Positions 1-5,834 of a stretch of 6,689 nt of DNA are shown piece by piece. The notes beneath the pieces are model-generated. The model did no database searches, was not told the origin of the DNA, and saw nothing but the letters and a program-made list of their open reading frames with translations. Source of the stretch: Pseudomonadota bacterium. GTDB taxonomy: Bacteria > Desulfobacterota > DSM-4660 > Desulfatiglandales > B25-G16. Both the position numbers and the translations under genes were made by a program. Positions within the stretch are counted from its first letter, which is position 1, and each line of letters begins with the position of its first letter. The stretch spans positions 1-6,689 of the forward strand of contig DAOVRY010000043.1 in the NCBI GenBank assembly GCA_030633645.1, in the 5' to 3' direction.

Positions 1-21
1 AATTCCGTCTTCTTTTGTAAA

Positions 22-47
22 TGATCACAAGATACAATTGTTGATCA
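22..47. repeat. Imperfect inverted repeat TGATCA...TGATCA
   Basis: TGATCACAA (22-30) faces TTGTTGATCA (38-47), giving nine pairs with one bulged T at 41 and a 7-nt loop. It could be an operator for the ModE-like gene downstream, or the end of a hairpin belonging to a gene left of the window. A weak -10-like TACAAT (33-38) lies inside it, but no convincing -35 is visible. There is no direct evidence for either role. Confidence 0.3.
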
Positions 48-75
48 GCGTAGCGAGATCTAAGGAGTTTCGGAA

Positions 76-107
76 CCGGGTTAAAGCACTAGGGGGCTAC
101 AACCCGG
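76..107 (+). promoter_or_regulatory. Leader hairpin upstream of the ModE-like gene
   Basis: CCGGGTT (76-82) pairs perfectly with AACCCGG (101-107). Inside the loop, AGC (85-87) can pair with GCT (96-98) across a 2x2 internal loop, leaving an 8-nt G-rich apical loop (88-95). The structure sits about 50 nt before the start codon of the first cofactor gene and has no T-run after it, so it does not look like a terminator. A cofactor-sensing leader, such as a Moco/Tuco-type element, is possible from position alone. I do not recognise the known Moco motif in it. Confidence 0.35.
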
Positions 108-155
108 AAAAGAGCGGAGCTTTATGGAAGGTAATCTGAGGCTTTGGGGGCAACC

Positions 156-491
156 ATGGGTGAGGTGCGATTGAAATCACGGCAATGGCTGGAAGACAGC
201 GAGGGCAATATCATCATGGGTGAGGGCCGACAGAGGATTTTTGAACTGATTGAACAGACAGGTTCAATAAATCAGACGGCCAAGCTTATGAGAATGTCCT
301 ATAGAGGGGTATGGGGAAAGATTAGGGCAACCGAAGAGCATCTGAATAAAAGGATCGTAGCAACAGAACGGAGACATGGATCTCACCTAACAGATGATGG
401 AAAAAAACTTCTAATGGATTACTCTCGGCTCAAAAGGGAATGCCAAAAGGCCGATGAGGAGATCTTCACGGCTATATTCACAGGCAGATAG
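156..491 (+). CDS. ModE-type stand-alone winged-helix DNA-binding protein
   Basis: This 111-aa protein matches the N-terminal DNA-binding domain of the molybdate regulator ModE. It has the usual opening (R-QWLED-EGN, about 9-18, then MGEGR), a helix-turn-helix at about 36-60 (GSINQTAKLMRMSYRGVWGK) and a wing at about 65-79 ending in LTDDGKKLL. The two C-terminal molybdate-binding (TOBE/MOP) domains of full ModE are absent, so oxyanion sensing through this protein alone is not supported. I place the start at ATG 156, five bases after GGGGG (146-150). TTG at 144, in the same frame, would add four residues but has a poorer ribosome site. The gene lies 10 nt before mobB and is probably cotranscribed with it. 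By family and context it likely regulates molybdate/tungstate uptake, cofactor genes or the AOR genes, but its targets are not shown. Confidence 0.85.
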   Translation: MGEVRLKSRQWLEDSEGNIIMGEGRQRIFELIEQTGSINQTAKLMRMSYRGVWGKIRATEEHLNKRIVATERRHGSHLTDDGKKLLMDYSRLKRECQKADEEIFTAIFTGR

Positions 492-501
492 GGGGTTTTC
501 G

Positions 502-1209
502 GTGAAGGCAGTTGGTATAGTTGGGTTTAAAAAGAGTGGGAAGTCCACGTTGGTTATTAGGTTATCTCAAGAGCTTGCAACAAGGGGATACCGGGTTGCG
601 GTTATCAAACATACACCCAGGCGTATTGATTTTCCTGACACGGACACATCAAGATTCAGATTACATGTTCCTTTTGTTTCTGCCATTTCTCCTCTCGAGA
701 CGGAAATAATCTTAAAAGGAAAGAAAAGGATCGAGGATATCCTCACCTATTGTGACAGCGATATTGTATTAATCGAGGGATTCAAAAAGGAAAAGACGTT
801 TCCAAAGATTGTGTGCATAAGAAATGAGCATGAAAAGAAAGAACTCTTTGACGGACTGCAACTCTGTACCGCCGGTTTTAAGGAAGGTATTTCTGATTTT
901 ACCATAGCAAATGATGAACATATGAAGGATATGGCGACTCTTGTCATTGAAAGGTCTTTTAAACTGCCAAGTCTGAACTGTGGCCATTGTGGATATGAGA
1001 GTTGCTATGAGCTTGCCAAGGAGATAGTGGGAGGAAAGGAGAGTATTGATACGTGCGTCTCCTTGCATCCGCCAGTTTCCATTAAGGTTGATGGGACCAT
1101 GTTCGCATTAAACCCCTTTACCTCCCAGCTGTTTAGAAATACTATTCTGGCAATGTTGTCTTCTTTGAAGGGGTATAAAAAGGGGGCCGTTGAGATAGAG
1201 ATACCCTGA
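502..1209 (+). CDS. mobB: MobB-type GTP-binding protein with C-terminal Fe-S domain
   Basis: MobB is a P-loop GTPase-like adaptor that assists nucleotide attachment to molybdopterin, forming the dinucleotide cofactor. The P-loop GFKKSGKST is at residues 8-16, followed by the family's VIKHT stretch (about 34-38) and LIEGFK (about 90-95). Beyond the usual MobB length there is an added region with C160, C163, C168 and C185 (CX2CX4CX16C, in CGHCGYESC...C), the pattern of the small 'Fe-S' domain seen in acetyl-CoA synthase/corrinoid proteins. A final segment (about 190-235) has a VDG...LNPF...LSSLKG pattern. I choose GTG 502 (235 aa) because AGGGGG at 490-495 is well spaced from it. An ATG at 454 would overlap the previous gene and add 16 residues with no family similarity. 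The Fe-S tail suggests a redox or tungsten-pterin specialisation, which is an inference. Confidence 0.85.
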   Translation: MKAVGIVGFKKSGKSTLVIRLSQELATRGYRVAVIKHTPRRIDFPDTDTSRFRLHVPFVSAISPLETEIILKGKKRIEDILTYCDSDIVLIEGFKKEKTFPKIVCIRNEHEKKELFDGLQLCTAGFKEGISDFTIANDEHMKDMATLVIERSFKLPSLNCGHCGYESCYELAKEIVGGKESIDTCVSLHPPVSIKVDGTMFALNPFTSQLFRNTILAMLSSLKGYKKGAVEIEIP

Positions 1210-1212
1210 TTT

Positions 1213-1239
1213 AAGTGCCTAAAATGACAAGTGCCTAAA
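1213..1239 (+). repeat. Tandem 11-bp direct repeat AAGTGCCTAAA
   Basis: AAGTGCCTAAA occurs at 1213-1223 and again at 1229-1239, a 16-bp period, directly after the mobB stop codon. It adjoins the long inverted repeat and may be part of the same intergenic repeat unit. Confidence 0.5.
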
Positions 1240-1247
1240 GTTGATGC

Positions 1248-1427
1248 ATTCGTAAAAAGTCAATTTTGTTCACTCCGTGAGCATTTTGGGCGCACTTAAG
1301 ACGTTCAGCTAAAATGCTAAAACTCGGTATAAAGCCCTCAGACAGTTAGCATTTCTTAACGCTGAACATCTCAAGCGCTTTTATCCCAAAATGCTCAATC
1401 TCGTTCACAAAACACTTTCTACGAGTT
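1248..1427. repeat. Long imperfect inverted repeat (REP/MITE-like hairpin)
   Basis: The left arm (1248-1320) and right arm (1346-1427) are imperfect reverse complements around a 25-nt centre. The best blocks are TGAGCATTTTGGG (1278-1290) against CCCAAAATGCTCA (1385-1397), GTTCAGC (1303-1309) against GCTGAAC (1361-1367), and ATGCTAA (1314-1320) against TTAGCAT (1346-1352). The outer ends carry TTCGTA/TACGAG-type similarity. There is no open reading frame inside, so this is non-coding. It looks like a non-autonomous mobile element or a REP-type palindrome, and it splits mobB from moaA. In RNA it would form a hairpin of roughly 75 pairs that could also end or weaken transcription between the genes. 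No clear target-site duplication was found. Confidence 0.75.
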
Positions 1428-1497
1428 TGTCAAAATTGGAGAATTGTGGATTGGTGCGAGATCCGACAAGCATCAAGTAACCAGCAGCGAGAAACAA

Positions 1498-2478
1498 GTG
1501 TTAATCGATAGATTCAACAGAAGGATCAATTACCTGAGGATATCCATTACTGACAGGTGCAACCTGCGGTGCATGTACTGTGTGCCACCTTTTGGTGAAA
1601 GGAAACTGAGGCACAAGGACATCTTGCGCTATGAGGAATTGCTCCGGATCGCGAGGATTGCCATAAAACTCGGCATAACCAAGATCAGGCTGACCGGAGG
1701 AGAACCTCTTGTAAGGAGAGGGGTACAGGAGTTTATACCCATGCTGGCAGCTCTCGAGGGCCTTGAGGATGTTTCCATAACTACTAATGGAGTCTTTCTG
1801 AAAGAGAATTTGGAGATGTTAAAGACAGCAGGTATCAAGAGGCTCAACATCAGTATTGACAGCCTGGACAGAGAAAAATTCAAGAGGATTACCCGGTTTG
1901 ATTATTTCAACAAGGTCTGGGAGGGCATAGAAACGGCGAGAGATATGGGTTTCTGTCCCATCAAGTTAAATGTAGTGTTGATGAAAGGCATCAACGATAA
2001 TGAAGTTATTGATTTTGGTCGTCTTGCCCTTGAACAGCCTTACCATCTCAGGTTCATCGAATGTATGCCGGTGGGATTGGCGGAAAACAGTCTGGCCTTC
2101 ATTCCTAACGGGGAGATAGAAAAGACTCTTATTGACACATTTGGACCGTTGATCCGGATATCCCCGGGTCTCCATGATGGCCCTGCCACGAGATTTAAAT
2201 TTGAGGGAGGTAAGGGAGAAATCGGTTTTATCAGTGCGATCAGCCATTCCTTCTGCCAAGAGTGTAACAGGCTCAGGCTGACGGCCAATGGAATGCTCTT
2301 GCCATGTCTCCTTTCAAACACAGAGATAGACATCAAAGATCCGTTGAGACGAGGTTGCCTGGATGGTGAATTAATTGAGGTTTTTAAAAAGGCAGTGAGC
2401 CTCAAACCAGAGTGCCATCCCTTGAGCCTTGAAAATAGCCAGAAGGTTCACCGAAAGATGTGTTCGGTGGGGGGGTGA
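1498..2478 (+). CDS. moaA: GTP 3',8-cyclase MoaA (radical SAM)
   Basis: MoaA converts GTP to 3',8-cyclo-GTP, the first step of pyranopterin synthesis, in the cytoplasm. The radical-SAM cluster is C21-X3-C25-X2-C28 (CNLRCMYC) and the SAM-binding segment is LTGGEP. The substrate-side second cluster is C253, C256 and C270 (CX2CX13C, in CQECNRLRL...LLPC). The protein ends in GG, the C-terminal pair known to be needed for MoaA activity, although the preceding motif is KMCSV rather than the common M-I form. GTG 1498 gives 326 aa beginning (M)LIDRFNRRINYLRIS, the standard family start. TTG 1444, in the same frame, would add 18 residues without family similarity. The Shine-Dalgarno before 1498 is weak. 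The gene is separated from mobB by the inverted repeat, so it may be expressed separately, and it supplies the precursor for the AOR tungstopterin. Confidence 0.93.
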   Translation: MLIDRFNRRINYLRISITDRCNLRCMYCVPPFGERKLRHKDILRYEELLRIARIAIKLGITKIRLTGGEPLVRRGVQEFIPMLAALEGLEDVSITTNGVFLKENLEMLKTAGIKRLNISIDSLDREKFKRITRFDYFNKVWEGIETARDMGFCPIKLNVVLMKGINDNEVIDFGRLALEQPYHLRFIECMPVGLAENSLAFIPNGEIEKTLIDTFGPLIRISPGLHDGPATRFKFEGGKGEIGFISAISHSFCQECNRLRLTANGMLLPCLLSNTEIDIKDPLRRGCLDGELIEVFKKAVSLKPECHPLSLENSQKVHRKMCSVGG

Positions 2479-2526
2479 CTTATTTCATAGATGAGATTTG
2501 CTACAGGCCTGCTCTGAAATTCAAAG

Positions 2527-2587
2527 ACTGTCTTCTTTTTGCTTATGACAGTAGTTTCTTGAGTTTATTGGGTTCAAACTCAACAAA
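2527..2587. terminator. Two hairpins between convergent moaA and the Fe-S gene
   Basis: ACTGTC (2527-2532) pairs with GACAGT (2547-2552). TTGAGTTT (2559-2566) pairs with AAACTCAA (2576-2583) around a 9-nt loop, and the second stem can extend by three more pairs (2555-2557 with 2585-2587) across a C-C mismatch. They sit in the 114-bp gap between the stops of the two converging genes, where a shared terminator is expected. Neither strand has a clear U-run after the stem, so intrinsic termination is likely weak or assisted. Confidence 0.4.
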
Positions 2588-2592
2588 TACCA

Positions 2593-3099
2593 TCACGCCT
2601 GCGCCAGCAGAACTGCACCCTCCTTTTCTGCAACCGATAATCTTTGCGCTGCGTCTCTCGTTTTTAGTACGCTCACGCGATCGGCGTCAACATACTCCAG
2701 TGCATGAATCTCACAGAACCGGACACACTGGGGGTCACCATCGCAGAGATCGCACTTAATCACCTTTCTCCCTATGACATCAAAACCCATGGCGCCAAAG
2801 GGGCAGGCGGACACACAGGCGCGGCAGCCGATGCACACATCGTAGTCAACCACTACCCGACCCAAGGTCTCATCACGGGAGACAGCCTTTACCGGGCATA
2901 CATTCACGCACGGGGCATCCTCGCACTGCTGACACGACATCGGAATGTACAGGCCCTCCGATTCCCACTTGATTATCTTTATGCGACTCCGAGAGGGGTT
3001 AGATACACCCTCATGCATAACAGAACACACGAGCTCGCAGAGGCGGCAGCCCGTGCATTTTTCGTAATTGATCATCAGGACTTTTCCTGTTGGTTCCAT
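2593..3099 (-). CDS. Four-cluster [4Fe-4S] electron-transfer subunit of AOR
   Basis: This 168-aa ferredoxin-like protein belongs to the HycB/NrfC/DMSO-reductase beta type. Sixteen cysteines fall into four groups: C15/18/21/25, C56/59/64/68, C89/92/95/99 and C116/119/125/129, enough for four [4Fe-4S] clusters. No signal peptide or membrane segment is seen, so it is cytoplasmic. It starts 22 nt after the AOR stop, with AAGGAG seven bases before the ATG. In size and cluster count it resembles the small Fe-S subunit (AorA) of Aromatoleum-type AOR, so it most likely carries electrons from the AOR tungsten site to ferredoxin or another carrier. The last 30 or so residues (after about 138) are cysteine-free and not conserved in a way I recognise. 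A symbol is withheld because related subunits serve many oxidoreductases. Confidence 0.9.
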   Translation of the reverse strand: MEPTGKVLMINYEKCTGCRLCELVCSVMHEGVSNPSRSRIKIIKWESEGLYIPMSCQQCEDAPCVNVCPVKAVSRDETLGRVVVDYDVCIGCRACVSACPFGAMGFDVIGRKVIKCDLCDGDPQCVRFCEIHALEYVDADRVSVLKTRDAAQRLSVAEKEGAVLLAQA

Positions 3100-3121
3100 T
3101 GGCTCACTCCTTTCACATGGG

Positions 3122-5062
3122 TTAGACTAGGTGGGACGGCTCTTTATCGAGACCAAGCCTTTTTAAGGTCTCCGCTGTGGGAACACCATTTTCGTCCCAA
3201 CCATGATGCTCATAGTACTCATCAATCATCTTTTTGAACTTTTTCCGATCTATCTTGGCGCCGATGACATCGGGTGCCCCGCGCCTGCACGGTTCGTCAA
3301 AGTAGCGGTGATTGAGGGTATCGCCCTTCTTCGGATCATCTCGTGTTAATCCCTCTCTCATATTAAAGAGCCTCTCTATATTGTAACATCTGTCCGCTAC
3401 ATCCCAGATATCCCGAGGAGACATCTCCAATCCAGTATTGTAATAGAGCACCTTACTCCAATCCTCAAAATTAGGAAGGGTAGCCCCCAGGAATGTCGTA
3501 TGATACTTGCAGATGCCGAGGCAATCTACCCCCATGTAACATAGCTCTTGCCAGAAGACCTGCCACGCCTTGCCTACATAAGAGGTGTGTTCTGAGCTCA
3601 GTGGCCCGTCGTATGCAACGGGGTTACTGTATACCTTCCTCAAAACCTCCTCCGGCAAATGGTAGAGGTCAATAGCTGGTCGGCTCCTCAAGTGGTCTGA
3701 GCCTCTGGAGCCTGTAGCAATCCCAAGGGCCAGTGCGGGCGTAGCCCTTTCGTCAGAGTGCAAGTTGCTCATGCCTTTGACGTGAATGAGATAGCCAAAG
3801 GAATTTTTTCCTATTTTCTCGGACGCTTGGATTCCTCCATCAGCCAATGTATTAGCCAGCCATCCATCTCTAAAACAGATGCGGCGGATCATCTCAAGGA
3901 GTGCTTCGTCGTTGCCAAACTTGAGATCCAGTCCATCGGTATCCTTACTCGTGAGGATTCCCTCTTCATAAAGCTCCATCGCCCAGGAGATAATGCTACC
4001 GATCTCCAGATTATCCACACCATACTGATCGACCAGGTGATTGCCGGTTAAGACGGTAACTGCACTTTTGCAGTCTGGCTCTCCACCAAAGGCACCTTGG
4101 GAGGTGTACTCCGGCCCCTCATCATATTTTCCGGCATAGGGGCCTGAGGGAATCTTATATTGGGCGCGGCAATGGACCTGACAGCCGAAGCAACCAGCCA
4201 TGTGATACGGCCCCATTGTTTCGGTGCAGATTTCATCAATCCTCTCAGGTTCGATATCATCGGCATATTCGCATTGGTTATACTGGAAATTCCTGGTCCG
4301 TATCCCACCCCAGGAGTTTGTTGCTCCCCAGATGAAGGGAGTCCCCAGGGTTCCCTGGGTTTGATTCACCTTGGAGCTCACGATCTGGGTAATAAACCTT
4401 CTGTTATATTCTAAGGCATCCTCTGGGTAGGCTATCTTTATATCCATAGTGCCTCGGGCGGCTATTGCCTTCAGGTTCTTGGAACCAAAGATACAGCCCA
4501 TACCCGATCTGCCTGCAGAATCCTTGATGCCTGTCATGACACTGGCAAAGGTTACGAGATTCTCACCGGCCGGGCCAATGACCGCACACTTGACGTCGTC
4601 ATCATTGAGTTCTTCTCTGATGGCCCATTGAGTTTCAGTGGTCGTTTTACCCCACAGATTGCTGGCATCTCGTATCTCTATTTCACCGTTGTGGATCCAC
4701 AGGTAAACCGGCTTTTCCGCCTTACCTTTTATTACCAGGTGATCAAAGCCGGCCCACCTCAGCTCAGGGGCAAAGAATCCCCCCATATTAGAACTGCCGA
4801 GCAGATTAGTAAGCGGGGATTTGGCCATTATATGGGTTCTGGCGGTTGCTGAAGCCAGTGTTGCCCCCAGGATACCGGCACTAACCAAGAGGGTGTTCTT
4901 GGGGCTCAACGGATCAACGCCCTTGTCTGTATGGTTATAGAGTAGATATGCATCTAGCCCTCTGCCGCCCAGGAATCGCTTTCGTACCTCAAGCGGGATA
5001 GGCTTGGTTTCGATCTTACCCGTGGAGAGATCTATATATGCTATTTTCTTATTCAATGCCAT
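3122..5062 (-). CDS. aor: Tungsten-containing aldehyde:ferredoxin oxidoreductase, catalytic subunit
   Basis: This 646-aa AOR-family enzyme is slightly longer than Pyrococcus furiosus AOR. AORs oxidise aldehydes to acids (reversibly) using tungsten held by two pyranopterins and one [4Fe-4S] cluster. The N-terminal beta domain includes IGPAGEN (162-168) and GRSGMGCIFGSKNLKAI (184-200). Cluster cysteines are C291, C294, C298 and C518, matching the CX2CX3C...C pattern. Two pterin-binding motifs are present: DQYGVD (345-350) and DCLGIC (513-518). E318 and H457 sit where the P. furiosus active-site Glu313 and His448 would fall, by spacing only. It is not BamB-like, since BamB-type proteins lack the last motif in this form. 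The ATG follows AAAGGAGG by nine bases and lies one base after the upstream gene's stop, so the two are tightly coupled. The substrate is not predictable from the sequence. Confidence 0.95.
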   Translation of the reverse strand: MALNKKIAYIDLSTGKIETKPIPLEVRKRFLGGRGLDAYLLYNHTDKGVDPLSPKNTLLVSAGILGATLASATARTHIMAKSPLTNLLGSSNMGGFFAPELRWAGFDHLVIKGKAEKPVYLWIHNGEIEIRDASNLWGKTTTETQWAIREELNDDDVKCAVIGPAGENLVTFASVMTGIKDSAGRSGMGCIFGSKNLKAIAARGTMDIKIAYPEDALEYNRRFITQIVSSKVNQTQGTLGTPFIWGATNSWGGIRTRNFQYNQCEYADDIEPERIDEICTETMGPYHMAGCFGCQVHCRAQYKIPSGPYAGKYDEGPEYTSQGAFGGEPDCKSAVTVLTGNHLVDQYGVDNLEIGSIISWAMELYEEGILTSKDTDGLDLKFGNDEALLEMIRRICFRDGWLANTLADGGIQASEKIGKNSFGYLIHVKGMSNLHSDERATPALALGIATGSRGSDHLRSRPAIDLYHLPEEVLRKVYSNPVAYDGPLSSEHTSYVGKAWQVFWQELCYMGVDCLGICKYHTTFLGATLPNFEDWSKVLYYNTGLEMSPRDIWDVADRCYNIERLFNMREGLTRDDPKKGDTLNHRYFDEPCRRGAPDVIGAKIDRKKFKKMIDEYYEHHGWDENGVPTAETLKRLGLDKEPSHLV

Positions 5063-5063
5063 G

Positions 5064-5360
5064 TTACTTTTCCTCCTTTGGTGCTGCCTTTGCAGCTGAC
5101 TTTTTAGCTTCCAGTGCTGCTAATGCCTCTTGAGCAATTTTCCGGTTTACATCCCATACTGGCCCGCGTATCCGCGGAAAGTCGGGTCGAATCCAATGAA
5201 CACGGAACTCCATCCCGCATGCCGGGCACTTGACACGTTTTGCCCCGGGCTCTGGCTGAAATCTCCCCATGCAACTCGGATTATGGCATCTGAACTTGCC
5301 ATAGGTTCTGGTCTTGGCCAGAGTCTCGGCCCCTGATAAGCCTTCCCTCTCTACTGCCAT
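5064..5360 (-). CDS. 98-aa four-cysteine ribbon protein leading the AOR operon
   Basis: This small, probably cytoplasmic protein has C25-X4-C30 and C45-X2-C48 (CHNPSC ... CPAC), a metal-ribbon layout that could hold zinc or a rubredoxin-like iron. A W/R/P-rich stretch follows (about 56-69, with GPVWD). The tail from about 74 is predicted helical and is rich in Ala, Lys and Glu. AAAGGAGG stands five to six bases before the ATG. It is the first gene of the operon and its stop is one base from the AOR start, so tight coexpression with AOR is clear. I do not recognise the family. Possible roles are a small AOR accessory subunit, an insertion or maturation factor, or a one-metal electron carrier. 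None is shown. Confidence 0.8.
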   Translation of the reverse strand: MAVEREGLSGAETLAKTRTYGKFRCHNPSCMGRFQPEPGAKRVKCPACGMEFRVHWIRPDFPRIRGPVWDVNRKIAQEALAALEAKKSAAKAAPKEEK

Positions 5361-5394
5361 AGAATCCTCCTTTCTCTTTCGAGTTACTGTCAGA

Positions 5395-5410
5395 GTTCAT
5401 TATTATGAAC
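5395..5410. promoter_or_regulatory. Perfect palindromic operator in front of the AOR operon
   Basis: GTTCATTATTATGAAC has perfect 6-bp arms (GTTCAT/ATGAAC) around TATT. It differs at only two positions from the site at 5566-5581. GTTC-N-GAAC palindromes of about this length are known targets of IclR-family regulators, one of which is encoded next door. It lies just downstream of the expected transcription start of the minus-strand promoter, so bound protein would block transcription. Confidence 0.65.
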
Positions 5411-5424
5411 ACAAAGTGGAACGT

Positions 5425-5452
5425 ATCATAACACTTCACCCCGGTTTGTCAA
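5425..5452 (-). promoter_or_regulatory. Sigma-70 promoter of the AOR operon
   Basis: Reading the minus strand, TTGACA (5452-5447) is a perfect -35 and TATGAT (5430-5425) a 5/6 -10, 16 bp apart. Transcription would start near 5418, giving a leader of about 60 nt before the ATG at 5360 that contains the palindrome at 5395-5410. Confidence 0.7.
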
Positions 5453-5525
5453 GGGGAAAAATAATCTTTTGACGACGCTTCTTTCCCATTACTATGAGGG
5501 GAATCAATAGGGATACAAATTAATG

Positions 5526-5555
5526 TTGACAAGGGATAGTGAAAGGATGTAAGGT
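5526..5555 (+). promoter_or_regulatory. Candidate promoter of the IclR-type gene
   Basis: TTGACA (5526-5531) is a perfect -35. The best -10 at 18 bp spacing is TAAGGT (5550-5555), only 3/6. The expected start near 5562 would put the second palindrome (5566-5581) directly at the beginning of the transcript and leave a leader of about 20 nt, consistent with autorepression. Confidence 0.5.
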
Positions 5556-5565
5556 GCTAGACATA

Positions 5566-5581
5566 GTTCATTATGGTGAAC
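5566..5581. promoter_or_regulatory. Second palindromic operator, at the IclR-type gene start
   Basis: GTTCATTATGGTGAAC matches the other operator at 14 of 16 positions. Its right arm (GTGAAC) has one mismatch to symmetry. It ends one base before the ATG at 5583, so it also covers the ribosome-binding region. The native Shine-Dalgarno is weak (GGTG, 5575-5578). Confidence 0.6.
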
Positions 5582-5582
5582 A

Positions 5583-5834
5583 ATGTCACTACAATATCAA
5601 GCTCCTGCAGTAAAAAAGGCATTTCAAATATTGTTCCTTATCTCCGACACTGAGGGGGGATTGGGGATCAGTGAACTGGCAAAACGCCTGGGGATAAGCA
5701 AGGGTACCGTCCACGGAATAACTTCTGCCCTGGAAGAGGTGGGGGCACTTATCAGAAACCCTTTTTCCAAAAATATAACCTCGGGTATGCCCTCGTTGAG
5801 CTCGGAAAAAAGGGGCTTTCTGGAATACCCCTAA
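5583..5834 (+). CDS. IclR-family regulator, N-terminal HTH part (frameshifted gene)
   Basis: Residues 1-60 are a normal IclR winged-helix domain: VKKAFQILFLIS (10-21), then the helix-turn-helix ISELAKRLGISKGTVHGITSALEEVG (29-54) and the wing start ALIRNP. After N59-P60 the reading runs out of family similarity and stops at TAA 5832-5834. The correct continuation is in the -1 frame, beginning at 5762. If the two parts are joined the protein is 253 aa, the usual IclR length. Divergent from the AOR operon and flanked by matching palindromes, it is the likely local regulator of AOR and of itself. If not rescued, the product is a DNA-binding domain with no effector domain. Confidence 0.8.
   Translation: MSLQYQAPAVKKAFQILFLISDTEGGLGISELAKRLGISKGTVHGITSALEEVGALIRNPFSKNITSGMPSLSSEKRGFLEYP
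5759..5765 (+). other. Slippery heptamer C-CCT-TTT at the frame break
   Basis: In the frame of the regulator's start, the codons are AAC CCT TTT TCC. C CCT TTT fits the X-XXY-YYZ rule for -1 ribosomal slippage, and the slipped reading (N-P-F-F-Q-K-Y-N) is the one that continues the IclR domain. A G-rich, SD-like stretch (GAGGTGGGGG, 5736-5745) lies 13-23 nt upstream. I see no strong hairpin within about 15 nt downstream. A missing T in the T5 run (5762-5766) would look identical, so this could be a sequencing or replication indel. Confidence 0.5.

Noticed and set aside
454..501. Upstream ATG extension of MobB
   Set aside because: The added 16 residues overlap the preceding gene and resemble nothing in the family. 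GTG 502 has the better ribosome site and starts right before the P-loop strand.
1248..1427. CRISPR array or RNA gene
   Set aside because: There is one imperfect inverted pair only, with no regularly spaced repeats, and no tRNA or rRNA features.
1444..1497. TTG start for moaA
   Set aside because: It would add 18 residues before the conserved LIDRFNRRI opening, and its GGAG is only two bases away. GTG 1498 gives the standard family length.
2460..2759. 99-aa plus-strand open frame after moaA
   Set aside because: It overlaps the moaA end and the antisense of the Fe-S gene and covers the hairpin region. No family features are seen.
2704..3237. 177-aa plus-strand open frame
   Set aside because: It lies antisense to the four-cluster Fe-S gene and the end of AOR, has no ribosome site or recognisable motif, and its composition is what the complement of cysteine-rich codons gives.
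4048..4308. 86-aa minus-strand open frame inside AOR
   Set aside because: It is another frame on the same strand as the confidently identified AOR gene and has no independent start signals.
3122..5062. BamB-type benzoyl-CoA reductase subunit
   Set aside because: The protein keeps both AOR pterin motifs and the final DCLGIC cluster cysteine, and no other Bam genes are present, so general AOR fits better.
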